The notes under the pieces were generated by a model, which saw only the letters and a program-made list of their open reading frames with translations, was not told where the DNA came from and searched no databases. DNA of 64,000 bases from Heterocephalus glaber (lineage: Eukaryota; Chordata; Mammalia; Rodentia; Bathyergidae), in NCBI RefSeq assembly GCF_000247695.1, contig NW_004624734.1:15761983-15825982 (forward strand), read 5' to 3'. Position 1 is the first letter of the stretch. Every line of letters begins with the position of its first letter. Made by a program: the position numbers and the translations under genes. Shown in pieces: positions 1 through 11,945 of the stretch.

Positions 1-317
1 TTTCAAAATTTTACATTAAAATAAACAATTTGGTAAATGGGTTATTGTTATTGTTTATCTAATGCTATGTAGAGCTGGTAATTATCTAAGTTTGTATGTG
101 TGTATATGTGTTTGGGTTATAATACTCAGGTACTTTAACACAAAATAAAACTACTACACTTTATAATGGCTCAACCTTATTCTCTCAACTCTCACTTTTA
201 AAAATAAATGTCTAAGAAAATAAATTCCCAGTCTCTCCTTATCCCCCATGCAAGTGAAATCTCTCCACAAATAGAGAAATGATTAGACGTATCTTTTACT
301 TATTATTGATTTGTGGC

Positions 318-345
318 GTGTGTGTGTGTGTGTGTGTGTGTGTGT
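318..345. repeat. (GT)14 microsatellite
   Basis: An uninterrupted GT dinucleotide run directly follows the sequence ttgtggc. It is a simple repeat and probably length-polymorphic. Confidence 0.95.
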
Positions 346-511
346 CACATGCTATTTCCAAAAATAAGGATTATCCCTGTTTATATAATTTAGATCCCAC
401 ATGAGATGATATAGCGGTTGGGAATAAGACGGGAATAAACTGGGAATATAGCTAGCAATAAGAATAGTGGTTAGGGAAAAGAGTGTCATATTAATGTTTA
501 GCTTTATATTT

Positions 512-565
512 AACAAATATATATTTACATAACAATATATTTACATGACAATATATTTATATATA
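512..565. repeat. Degenerate tandem repeat, unit about 16 bp
   Basis: Three imperfect copies of a unit close to acaatatatttacat lie head to tail. The last copy has drifted to atatttatat. This is a small AT-rich minisatellite-like duplication. Confidence 0.7.
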
Positions 566-1744
566 AATCATTATTGAAAAATCATCTGATTTAAGACCAA
601 GAAATATGTGACTATACCCTATTTCATCTGCTGCATTTTGTAATCAATTTTAAAATGTCTTTGTGTGCAGTTATTAAGCCTTTACCTTCTTAGTTGTTGG
701 GCGTAATCCTCTGTATCAACAATATCGATTTTTCCATGAACAGCCTGAAGCACTTTGGAGTAAGTTTAGATCCTGCTTTGTGGTTTAAGCCTTCTCCACT
801 TCTTAATTACTACAACAAGATGACAATAACAATAACCACAACATACCGGTGTATTTCTTTAGGTAAGTGAAACTGATGAAAAATATAATTCTGTAAGTCA
901 TACATTTTCTGTGAAAAATGTTTTACAGCCATTATGAAGTATTTACCACACAAACTTATGATGATTTTTTTTAAAAGACAAACAAAACCAAAAGAAAAAA
1001 AAGCAGTGCATACAAATAATTCTGTTTTTAAAGTCCATGGTTTTGCTGTTTGCTAAGGGAAGTTTTATAGTTTCTCAACACTCAGGAATATGCTTCATGA
1101 GCTCTAATTTTTAAACTCTAAGAGGCAATTATATTGAACTACAGTGAATAGTACACTTCATTGAACACAATTTGAAATAAATATCAATGATATTTCTCCA
1201 TAGAAGTTACATCTGTTCCCTTTGAACCAATTGTTAGAAGGGACCAGTTATTATTCATATTATATCACAAAATAAATTTACTCTATTGATAAAAAGGAAA
1301 GTTAGCAATATAAGCTTTTAGGTTTCTTCTCTGAGATGTTTTAACCGAAAGTAATAGTATCTCCAACTCCCTAGTGTTTTATCAGTATTAAACAATTAAA
1401 GTAATATTAATATATAATGTTAAATGCAAATTCAAAAAAATCTTACTGCATGATAAACGACCAATTAATATTTGCGAAAAACAATTTAAAAGTATACTTT
1501 TTTTAAGTGCTTTGGCAAGAAGTTGACACGTGCAATTCTCTTCCCAAGTTCAAAATCATTTATAATTTCAGTGTTTGTTCAAATCCAATATTCAATGCCT
1601 TGAACATAGTTTTATTTAGCAAATTAAATTTACTAAATATCTTAGGTTTTTTTGGTTGACAAATGCCATTTCCTTTCTTTCTTATTGTAAAACAAAACCA
1701 AACCAAACTGTAGAGAGGTTAAAAGAATGTAGTTATGAATGCTG

Positions 1745-2105
1745 GCTGCTAATCAAGTCTGTACTAGCTCCTGATTTCAACTACAGTTCCCATAATCCTT
1801 TGCAGTAGGCTCTGGTTGGGCCCCTGAGCTTAGGCAATAAAATATTAGCATCTAGCTCATCTACTTCTAGGACTCCTCATTACAATTTCCTACACACTGC
1901 TTCACTAACTTACTTTCTTAGAAACTATGTGAATGACATAAAACCAAAGATGAGTATCTGGTCTTGGAATCACTATAAAGAGTGGCGTTCATCCACTAAT
2001 ACCTATATTTTAAATTTCGTTTGGTTAAGGTGAGAAATGAACATATTGTGTTAAGCCTCTAAGATTTAGGGTTTTATCTGCTAGAGCAGTTAGCAATTCC
2101 CTAAC
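1745..2105 (+). mobile_element. Ancient MaLR/MLT1-like LTR relic
   Basis: The 5' part has the typical 'cccataatcctttgcag' stretch. The 3' part reads gtgttaagcctctaagattt and then a diverged 'ctagagcagttagcaat', resembling the end of mammalian MaLR-type LTRs in sense orientation. Divergence is high and the family name is uncertain. Confidence 0.45.
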
Positions 2106-2897
2106 CAAGTGGGCTTTTTTTTTTTTTAATCTAACAGTAAGTTAGTGAAAATCCAAGATAATGCTCTAGGATTTCTTGAACATTTTGTTTTTCTTTGTCT
2201 CATTCAAATTAAGTTCAAGTTAAGCTTATAAATCTCTACGAAGTTTTGGAAAGATATTGGCTGAGATGAAATGGAATGGGAAACATGTTCTCTCTGTTTA
2301 TGATAGCATGGGTGTCACTGTGGCTTTTGAAAGATGATAAAAGCCATTTATGTTTACAATATTCTCTCTTTATCTGAAATCAAAAATAAAATCATAGTAG
2401 GAGACTCACTACCACTTTAGAATCCTCAGAACAACATATACCCTTTAATTGTGTATATTTTTGTAATGTACGCTAAGAGGCTTAAATATTTCAATGGAAG
2501 AATGATTAAGATATGTGACTCTCCATACAATGTATATTTGCTGCCAGACAATTAGAGATAGGAAGGTAAATAACTTTAAAAACTAAAAGACAGAGGATAA
2601 GTTCTTCTTTTAAGAACATTTTTAATAATTACACATAGCATATTGGAACAGACTCAAACCTATGTTCATCGTATATAAATAGTTCAAGAAATAGGATTTT
2701 GAAACCTGAAACACCTTCAGGTTAATTTTTGGTTACATTTTATTGTGGAGAAGCATGTTGTTTCCAAAGTCTTCTATATTCCTCATGTCTTATTTCCTAA
2801 ATTGTTGTGTTTAAATCTTAGGTTAGGAGTTCTCGATCTGATAGAGAATAGGCCCATCCTATTTTCTATTAGAATGAAAATTTTAAAAAGTCAGCTG

Positions 2898-2990
2898 GTG
2901 CCCAATGATGAATGTAAACGTATTGTATACCTAAAACGTACCAATAAAAGAATTTAAGCGAAAAAAAGAGAGATTAAATAAAAAGAGAGT
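2898..2990 (+). mobile_element. Severely 5'-truncated L1 insertion with 20-bp target-site duplication
   Basis: A 93-bp insert lies between perfect 20-bp direct repeats, aaattttaaaaagtcagctg, at 2878-2897 and 2991-3010. The insert starts gtgcccaatgatgaatg, contains attgtatacctaaaacgtacc and ends in an A-rich tail. The same 3' end occurs at about 35765-35800 and 62625-62670, downstream of G-rich polypurine tracts typical of L1 3' UTRs. Only the last tens of bases of the element were copied, a standard outcome of target-primed reverse transcription. Confidence 0.85.
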
Positions 2991-3010
2991 AAATTTTAAA
3001 AAGTCAGCTG

Positions 3011-4150
3011 TTGATGGCGGGAGCTTCTGGGAAATATTTTCCCTTTCTAATAAAAGGGAAACTCAAGTGGAGAAAATCTGCCAACCATCACTTGTTTTTT
3101 CTTCTTTGACTGAAGTTGAAAGAACCCAAGCCTCGGCAGTCACACAGGCAAAAATCACCCGTAACAGAAATATCACCAGGATGCCAGAGGTGCCCTCCAC
3201 AAAGCTCTCATTTTCCCAACCCTGTGTCTATTTGGAAATGATAGTAACAAAGACTCATCTTGGATTTTCAGATCTGTTGACAGAAACCCTGTAGTGCAGT
3301 GCAATGCCACTGTAGCAGATATTACCTGTTTCCTGTTGATCCTTTCTTAACCATTTTAGAGCAACCTTGCCAGACTGTAGTTGAAAATACCTGCATTTCT
3401 CCCACTATTTACTTTCTTAGCCCACCAAAGCCTACTTTGCCACCCAATTAGCCTAGTGCTCAGGGAGTATCACATCCTCTCTTCTAAGATCAGGAATCAA
3501 CCAGTGCCAAAGGGCAGATGGTAGATAAGGACTAATCCTTCTGCTCCTTCTCTCAAAGGTGTTTCTACTCCTATGTAGAATTCCCTTGCACTTCCCATTT
3601 TGATGTTCTTACCTACATTTCTGCCAGTGTCCCTTGTTACTGCCTCAAACAAACAAACAAACAACCTAAACTAAATATACTTGTACTTGCAACAGACATT
3701 GCTTCTAGGAAAATCCAAAGACAGCCTTTATAAGTTCAGAATTCTGTTGCTTATAGATGGTACACATTTTCAATATGATTTTACTTTAGAGTTATATGTA
3801 TCAAATAGTTATTTGATGTTAAATATATAATACATTAGATTTTCTTTTCCTCATATCCTTCACAATGTAATCTGATTTTAACTGGATCTTTAATTTATAA
3901 TTAATACGAAAGAATTTCTTAATGCAACTGAAGCTTTGTTTAAAATGACATTTGGCTACTATCCTCCAAAAATTCTTCTGAAGCTTTCATTATAAAGTCT
4001 TTGAAAGAAAAATTTCAAAACAAAAAAATAAAAAATATATTTAAAAATTTAATGAAGATTAGGACTGACAATTACTTTACTCCCTAATTCTTGGAAGAAT
4101 TATCATACCCTGTAATACAGATAAAAATGAATTAAAAATGTAAACTGGAT
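3011..4150. other. Unique sequence, no feature assigned
   Basis: The block 3020-3310 is somewhat richer in GC and holds a 75-codon open frame, but it has no recognisable domain, no good splice sites and no clear codon bias. It may be an old unrecognised repeat. The rest is AT-rich, with an (AAAC)n run near 3648-3663. Confidence 0.4.
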
Positions 4151-4322
4151 TTTGTAGGCATGGCAGAACCAATTACCACAAATTTGGCAGTTTACATCAA
4201 CAGAAGTTTATTTTCTCAAACTTCTGAAGACAGAAACTTCAAAATCATGGTTTCAGGTTTGATTTCTGGAGGCACTGAGAGGGAGAATTCATTCCACTGT
4301 CTCTCCTAGCTTCTGGTGGGTC
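4151..4322 (-). mobile_element. MLT1-like MaLR LTR fragment
   Basis: On the plus strand it reads 'aattaccacaaatttggcag', then an 'acagaagtttattttctcaa'-type segment and finally 'ctcctagcttctggtgg'. This matches the antisense of the 3' portion of ancient MaLR LTRs (MLT1 type). It is truncated after about 170 bp. Confidence 0.6.
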
Positions 4323-6324
4323 ATGAAATTTAAAGACATCAAGATATTATTCTTATAATTAGTCTTCTATGTTGCCCATGTTGACAAAAACACACAAATC
4401 AATTTTACTATGAAACCATTTTGAAAATATTTCTTGGATTATGAAGAATAGATTAATACAAATACTCAAAATTTAAAATGTGCAATCTGCTGGTGAGTAT
4501 TTAAACCATTTGTATAAGACTGAAATAACAATTTTGTAATTATAAATGTCAGTTTATGGACTTGAAAAAGAAGAAATGAAATTAAAAATAAGATTTTAGT
4601 AATTAAAATGAGGATCTCATACTGCAAAATAGGAGGATGGGAAACTGAAACATTACATTTAATATCTGATAAAGAGGCTTTTAAAAGTACCTATTTTAGT
4701 TTTAAGTTACATTTAAAAGACGCCAAAAGTAAAATTTTTGTGTTGAAAAAAGAAAGAAACTTCTACTGCACAAAAGAATAGAACATAGCTCTTCTAGTTA
4801 TTGAAGAAGAAAAGAAACAAATCACAGCCCAGTCCAGAAATTTAGACTTTGGGAAAACTAGATTAAATCCACTTTTCATACTTAATTGCAAATAAGTAGG
4901 AAGTCACATATACATTTTTATATCCACAAAATTGGATGGATTAAAGAGTTAGATTTCAAAAATTTTAAAAATGAGGATAAAATAGAGCAAAATTCAGTAT
5001 AACTTAAAATGTATTGGATCTTCTCATGGAGAATGATTTCTCCAGCACAAATGTGATAAGAGAAATGAAAAAAAAAGTAAAACAGAAGTTTATCACCAAA
5101 AAGATTCAAACATTTATTAAAACTTGCATAAACAAAATAGATAAATTGAGAAAAAAATTCTATTTAAATTGTATTTAGAACTCAAAATAAAGATTAAGTA
5201 CATGTAGATTGTCAAACCAATATTTTAATTTTGACAGAAAAGTACACATTGTACCCAAAAGTAATTCAAAGAAATGTAAGTAAAGTCAAAATGTCCTAAA
5301 TAATTATTTGAAAATGTAATTTTAAAAATTAGTACAAGGGTACAATCTTCATTCATCAAAAGCATAATAGTTAAAGGACATAGGAAGAATAAGGTCATCT
5401 AGGCACTCTCAAATCATAATATAAATTGATAAGACTTTTTCATAAAGCAATACATAATATACAGAAAGCGATTTAAAATCTGTACTTTAAAACTGAATCA
5501 ATTGTACATGTAGAAATTTGTTATGTAGACAAAATCAGAAGCAGTGATGTTAGTTGCTTTGGTATTCATTGCTGAACCTTTTAAGAATAGCAAATTATTC
5601 AGAAAAAAATGGAAATATGCAATATATCCAATATGATTGGCTGAGTATTCATTTTATCTCTATACTTTTATATATTTTTCTTTGCTCCAACCAGCAGTTA
5701 TCATCATTTTAATCAGGTGAAAATGAAGCACATCTTTTTTATCCTCGTATTCACATTGATGTAGTAAGATAACACTAATATTCCATTTATTTTAATAATC
5801 TGCTCATATTTGAGATTGATTTTCTGAAATAATTACCATAGTCCTTTAAGGTAAGTTTAAAGTCCTCATTAGGCAAGGAAAATACAGGTTAAGATATTGA
5901 AGGCTCTTTTTTGAATCCAAACCTGTGTGATTCCACATCTCCAAGGATTTTTCCTCTGACCCCACAAGTGAATGGCAGTCAAGGGAAATCAGTTTTCTCC
6001 CTCTTCTTCTTCCCCCTTCAGTCTTCTCCATGGCCCAGTCTCTTTCAGGGGAATTCACTGCTGGAGATGATGGGACCTCCAGATATGGTCCTGAATGGAT
6101 ATTACTGCCCATTATCCAAAGCTTTCAGGTGTTAAAAATAACTCCTTTCTGCTCTTTCAGATAACATCAGTCAATTGCAACAAATATATATTAAACAGAA
6201 GTAGAGTAATCTGAAGTCTGAATAAAATGTTTGACAGCAAACAAGGAAAACGAAGTACTCTATAAATATTTCAAAAAATAAATAGTAGTTCTTTAGAAAA
6301 AGATTTGCTTTTTTAGAATTAAGA
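4323..6324. other. AT-rich unique DNA, no gene seen
   Basis: A slightly GC-richer patch at 5890-6135 has overlapping open frames on both strands. It has a possible acceptor (a long pyrimidine run ending cccccttcag at about 6020), but no supported exon. Nothing else was recognised. Confidence 0.4.
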
Positions 6325-6460
6325 ACTGAGTTACATCCCCAGCCATCTTTTTTATTTTTTACTCATTTCTTAAAATTTTGAGACAAGATTCTCTATGTGG
6401 CTAAGTTACCCAGGGTCCCCCTAGACTTGCAATTTTCCTTCTTCAGTTTCCCAGAAGGCT
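6325..6460 (-). mobile_element. B1-dID dimeric SINE, 5'-truncated
   Basis: The plus strand shows an ID end (gagttacatccccagcc), then a T-rich linker, then a B1 antisense body beginning ttttgagacaag and passing through ctatgtggctaagtta and cttcagtttccc. The order and orientation equal those of the dimer at 38101, reversed. It is diverged and therefore old. Confidence 0.7.
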
Positions 6461-9061
6461 AGAGAGATTCTCAAACTCAATAAGGAATCTCTTCTCACAT
6501 ATGCTCCAAAGTATTTTCTTCACTTAGAGCTCCATATTTGATCACATAACATCCTGTATAATACACAGTGTTGCACCAATTGAAATAATACTTGTTCTTA
6601 TAAGATATGGAACTCTACTGGATACACCTTACTCCTCCCCTGCAGAGAATCACAGTGAAAACTCAAGTGAATCTGTACCTGTCATGAAGTGGAGGTCACT
6701 TACTCTATTATTTACTGGTGTATATTAACAATTTAGATAGGATCCTGGAACATACAAAGTGCTGAAGAACTATTTGAAAGAGTAACAGAGGCAAAAAATA
6801 ATAGATAAAACTAAATTAGAGATTTCAGTGTCCAAGCTTTCATCTGATATTTATTGATTATTTCATATATGTGAGATGAGAGAAAATGTCTAAGCTAAGG
6901 GCATTCGTAAAGGAAAACAATCCCATATATAATAACTGATATATAGTGAGTGTTTTGATGGCTGTAGATAAAACAAGTTAAAAGACATCATTCAAAAATT
7001 ATTATGCTTCCTTAACCAAAGCAATCCAACAAAAATAGACTGCAAAGTAGTATTAATATTTTACTGATAATATGGGGGGGTTCCTTGAGAAAAACTTTAT
7101 GAGTTGAGATTTTTACTTTTTGAGTCTCATAACAGTTTTTCTTCATGCCTTTTAAACTGTGACATTTTTCCATTCTGTAACAATTATTAATTACAGGAGA
7201 AATTTATAGTACTTTCATTTTTAATAATTTTTTCTATAGTAAAAGTCAATTTTTCCAAGCTATAAAATCTTTTACTCTAATGCTCGCTGATCCAACAGTG
7301 AAGACAGTTACAATTCTATGTTCAGAACATTTTAGTCTATTGAAATATACTGTATTTAATATGTCATCTCATTGAAAGGAGAAGAATATTAAATTGAAAA
7401 AGAAGGGACACCATTTTCAAATAACATGAAATGGGTTCCATCCTCCTTGTCTTATGAATCAGTACCTTTCAGTGGGTGTATGGGGTTATCCTAGTCAAGG
7501 AAAGGCTTTGTCTCCATTTCATTTTTGACAATGAAGAAAACTGACAAGAAAAGTGATGAAAAACACATTAAAAGTAAATAGTCACAAATTGGAATTGCCT
7601 TTAATGGAAAGTTTCCTGTAATAAGAAAGCCTACTTGAAATAATAAGCTATGGAATCTAGAAAGGAAAGAAAAATGTGTAACACTTTGGGAACACAGTAA
7701 ACCAAATGTAACCCCACCAAACGAAAAGATTTTTCCAATCAGGGCTATCCACAGTTGTTGTATGAGTCTCTAGGTGATGACTACCATTAAAGCCACAGGG
7801 AAGACATGAGTGCCATCTTAACCTGAATACTACTTTCATTATACCATTGGAAAGACAGATGCTGGAATGTATGTATGGAACCTATCCGTGTAGCCTCTAA
7901 CCATCAAAATGGTACAAATGATGAATTAGTAAATTGTCCCACTCTCTTTTAACCAATTGCTATATTTTATTAGCTGTGACACATGCTTTGAGGGGGCTTT
8001 GAAGGGTTGTAGACAAAGTAAAATCACTAGTTTCATATTTCCTAGAGTAAACCTTGAAATCATGGCTTTTAAAAAATGGTACAGATTAATAGTGTTGGCA
8101 GGTGACTTTTAAATATATTATCAGGTTTTGATGAGGTTTTGAAACTGGCATGTTATGCTATTTGTCTAAACCAAAAATGATCTTCCAGACATACCACCCT
8201 CAAGACTGGTCTGCATCTTAAGGATGATGATACATGCTATTACAATATCTTCTTTCATGAACAGCAAGGATTACTAACAAGGATTAATTACTATGACCAA
8301 TCATGCGTAACTATGATTTAATTCTGAAGATTTAGCTTGTTTATATTGATCTTTTAAACTTCTCGTTGCATGTCTTCTTATAGAACCTGTGTTGTTACAC
8401 ATCCATACTTTCCATTTAGGAGATTATAAAAATATTTATGATTTTTAATCATCTATTATGGTTTTTAAAGTGGAAAGAATTAAGATTAAATAGAAGCAAG
8501 CTGAACACATCCAACAAGGTGAAAGATGATGAAGAAAGAATGAATGAGGCAAGCTATTTAAATATAATCCTGAACTAATTATTTATATGCTGATACTCAA
8601 TGCAGTGACATTAGACAGAAATATAAATAGCTATAGACATTGACGGACTGGTAAATATTGGCACTGATGAAGAAAATTTCAGTAGATTATCTGTAGGTAA
8701 TGAAGCTTGCTGAAGAAAAATAGACCCTTCAATGAATCTCCTATTTGAACTGTGAAAATTAATTTAATACCTTGAATTCTACAGCCAGAAGAATCTGACA
8801 AAGGCATGATATTAGGGTCATCCTCTGGCTCTTTTAGTCATGCAGCGAAGGAAGTGAAAAGGATGATAAGCCATCAGTTGTGTAAGAAGTTCTTTGTAGT
8901 ATATGCTCAATAATCTATTTGGAAAAGTAATATTATTAATATCTGTTATTAATCTTTAAAGTAACAAAAAGTCAGCATGATCAGTACCTTCTCCTCTACA
9001 GATCAAGGGAAAAAAGTAACACATATATTGCTCCATGCATTTATTTCAAACTCATTGATTT
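6461..9061. other. Unique AT-rich DNA, no feature assigned
   Basis: I see no exon, RNA gene or confidently identifiable transposon. Short open frames, for example on the minus strand at 7657-7839, look like chance frames. Confidence 0.4.
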
Positions 9062-9120
9062 GAAGCTGTAGCTCATAGGTAGAGCACTAGCCTAGCATTC
9101 ATACCAAGAATACAGTGGTA
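9062..9120 (+). mobile_element. Old ID-type SINE fragment
   Basis: The segment gctgtagctcataggtagag followed by cactagcctagcattcat matches the A-box half of a classical ID SINE. The B-box half is not recognisable, so this is a diverged fragment, not a tRNA gene. Confidence 0.5.
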
Positions 9121-10319
9121 GCAAGATCATATACTATAGGTTGTGACATCAAGGACTTTTCTCAAAGACTTTGTCTACAGCCATGAAGGATGATTCATCC
9201 TCTGTGGCAATTGTCATACATGTCATCAATGCCTATGATCTAAATCATCACCTCAGCTGTACTTCTGTTTTTTTAAAAAAAATTACCAAACACCCTGGTC
9301 TTTTTCTTAAAAGATGTCCCTCCTTGAGACTAGATACTACTGTATTTTTGAAATATCCAAAGAGAACTTCTACATTCTTCACAATCAGAAGTAATTTAGG
9401 AATTTAGTTAATGAGAAGAAAATTGAAAGTTTATTCTATAGCTCAGAATTTGACAGATAGTTTGACGTACCACAATGTGTGACTGCAATAAGCCATAGGT
9501 AATGTGAAGTGTTTTCTAGGAAGACTTCCCAATTGGAAAAGGTAAGTTGAGAAAGACAAATCATTAACTTTATTCTCCTTGAATATTTCATTTATGAAAA
9601 TGAAGGGAACATCTTTGAAACTAAACTGACAGTTATTTTCTGCAGCTGAATGAGATTCACCATAGAGGTTTTCTGAAGGAGGTCTTCAGGTGGCAGAGGC
9701 ATGAATGTTAAATTCAGCAAATTTCAGCATGAATTGTGTTGGTGGTGATTTTCATGTAGCATCATCTCATTGATTGAATGATTTCCAAGGATTTAGAGTG
9801 GAATGTGTCAGTTTCTGGTGTGGTTAATTAATAATTTAGACAATTGGTGAAGGGGTTGCATGAATTTGCAATCCAAAACACAGCCAGGATCAACACACAT
9901 GTGATCGACAATATGTATGTGGCTATTAAATTTGTACTGTTATATCCATGAGCTCTTTGAAGTAAGACTATTGCACAAAATAGCTTAGCTGCTAAACTTT
10001 GCAAAAATAGATACTTATCATATCTGTAAAATTAATAATAATTGTAATTATTTGTTCCTATTCCATAATTATTGACAAAGTAAAATTTGTTCTTTTTTTA
10101 AGGATATAGGTTAAACCAAAGTGGGCAACTGTTGTAATACACATATTTTCCACTCTGAGTCCTATGCAGACACTGAGAACTACATTTAGGAGTTTCATTA
10201 GGAAGCACTATCATATGATTGCAAGAAGGGTGAGAAAATATCATATTACAGTGCAAAAACTAGGCAGTTAACTCTTTAAGCAAATAGTCACAGTTAATGT
10301 CAAATGCCCCTTATATGAC
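9121..10319. other. Unique sequence, no feature assigned
   Basis: This is AT-rich with moderate complexity. No coding exon or repeat was confidently recognised. Confidence 0.4.
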
Positions 10320-10776
10320 GTACAGTCAAAAAACATGGTGAATGCTTAATTTTTAAAAATATTACTATAAAAGATACATTGCCATTAATCCTCCTCAAAA
10401 TATTCCCAATGGCTTTGCACACACTTATCTCATCAATCTTGGCACTTTCTGAAGCAGTTCTGGAAGTCCTCTTTCGTTTCTATGTTTAGTTGACTTATAA
10501 AGGCTGCCTCTATGTCCAGAATTGCATGAAAACATTTACCTTACAAGGTCATTTTTACTTAGGAAAGAACCAAAAGTCCCCCAGTGCTAGATTTGGTGAA
10601 CAAGGTGAAAGAGGACACACTATAATACTCTTACCAGTATTCACTAAATTTTTGATCACACATGTAAAGAAACTCACAGAAGAGAATTCTGGAACTATTT
10701 CAGGTAGTGGTATATTTTATACTGTAATAAATGTTTTTAAATTTAAACATTCACCATATAATTTGATCACCCTTTG
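10320..10776 (-). mobile_element. Internally deleted mariner-type DNA transposon with transposase C-terminal remnant
   Basis: Imperfect terminal inverted repeats of about 45-55 bp bound a roughly 455-bp element. The left one contains atggtgaatgcttaattttt. The reverse complement of the right one contains atggtgaatgtttaaattt. Between them the minus strand encodes relics of a mariner transposase. Near 10590 is SPNLALGDFWFFPK, matching the usual YSPDLAPCDFFLFPKL block before the final catalytic D region. Near 10390-10470 is EDFQNCFRKCQD, two stops, then DKCVQSHWEYFEED, matching the C-terminal W-KC-I-GEYFEGD pattern. The N-terminal DNA-binding part and first catalytic aspartates are deleted and stops are common, so it is dead. 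A 112-codon plus-strand frame here is antisense noise. Confidence 0.75.
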
Positions 10777-10826
10777 TATGAATGAGGAGGGCACTTCATT
10801 TCTGAGGTTGTTTTTTGTCTCTGAGT

Positions 10827-11200
10827 AACCCTACACTGATTGTGAGAACACATCAGACACGCCAAATCCAGGTAAATTCTACAAAATACCTGGCCAAGAT
10901 TCTTTAAATTTTTCAAAGTTGTGTAAAAACAAGGAAAAACCAAGAAATTGTAATAGACTGAGAAAACTTAGAAGACACAACACCAAATGCAACATGCTGA
11001 AGTAGGTTGGATCTGAGAACAGAAAGATCACATTAGTGGGAAAACAGGAGCAAATCAAATGAAGTTAGCATGTTAATTGAGAAAATTATATGCAAGGACT
11101 AAAATAAAGATAAATACATATAAGTGATATACAATGGGTATAAAATTTCACTTGTCCCAGATATATAAATTCTAGAGATCTATCATGCAAAATAATTATT
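10827..11200 (+). mobile_element. L1M-class LINE-1 3' end
   Basis: The sequence passes through gagaacacatcagacacgcc, ctacaaaatacctggcc, aacaaggaaaaaccaag, a 'gacacaacaccaaatgcaac' block and acattagtgggaaaac. These are the ordered landmarks of old L1M 3' UTRs in sense orientation. It begins just right of the mariner element, which may have inserted near or into it. Confidence 0.75.
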
Positions 11201-11499
11201 TTATTGACCAATATGGCTTTGTACACTTTCCAGTTTGTTAACAGGGGCATTTTCATGTTAAATTATTAACACAAACACAAACATACACAGAGGATAAAAG
11301 AAATATATTTGATGTTGTGATGCGTTGGACATATCTGTTTTCTTGACGGTGGTGATGGTATCAGGAGTGTTTGCATGTGTTCAAAGTTACCAAACTGTCC
11401 ACATTAAATATGCACACCCCTCTTTATATCAATGATCTCTCTGAAAATTGTTAAAAGAAACAAAATTATAAAAATACGAATTGTATACATTTCCACCCT

Positions 11500-11945
11500 G
11501 AAATGAGAAAGATAGGATTGCCCAGTGAAAGGTAAACAAATTCCAGGTGCAGTTGAGGCTTCCGCTGATTCCCAGGGGCCTCTGGGTCAGAGCAGTTCTT
11601 AGCTGTCGCAAAAAGAAGCTAGAAGGAGGGATATCGGAAGTGTAAAGGCCTCGGTATCTTTGCCTCAGCAGTTATTGGCTTAGACTGACTTCTGGGAGGG
11701 GCCATAATCCTTTGCAAGCCCACAGGAGGGGCTCAGCTAGGATACGTCGCTAGTTGATGGATGTCCTCATCACTTTGGGGAAGGATTTGGCCTTGAGGGG
11801 GGAAGCTATGTGGAGGCTTGTTGGGAGAAAATATGGTTTCCCGTGTGTACATCCAAAACCATTTCTCTTCTCCAAGTGTCTAAATGAAATGCCCACAGAA
11901 TTAAATGAGAAATATGGTGAAGCTGAGCAGCAATATCAATAAAAA
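11500..11945 (+). other. GC- and CpG-richer block of unknown identity
   Basis: Within an AT-rich region this block has about 6-8 CpGs between 11560 and 11760, for example in ttccgctg, ctgtcgc, tatcgg and atacgtcgc. A 62-codon frame (11754-11942) ends NEKYGEAEQQYQ and runs straight into aataaaaat, a polyadenylation-like signal. I recognise no protein. Possibilities are an old LTR or L1 5' region, a small retrocopy or a relic regulatory island. Confidence 0.3.

Larger units (their letters stand above)
1..1740. other. AT-rich unique DNA, no gene seen
   Basis: No coding signature, RNA gene or recognisable transposon was found apart from the two short tandem repeats listed separately. Both strands are broken by frequent stop codons. 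Confidence 0.5.

Noticed and set aside
3067..3294. 75-codon plus-strand frame in a GC-richer patch
   Set aside because: No recognised homology, no splice boundaries and no clear codon-position bias. Kept only as a note in the unique stretch.
10490..10828. 112-codon plus-strand frame
   Set aside because: It lies antisense to mariner transposase relics. The meaningful matches are on the minus strand.
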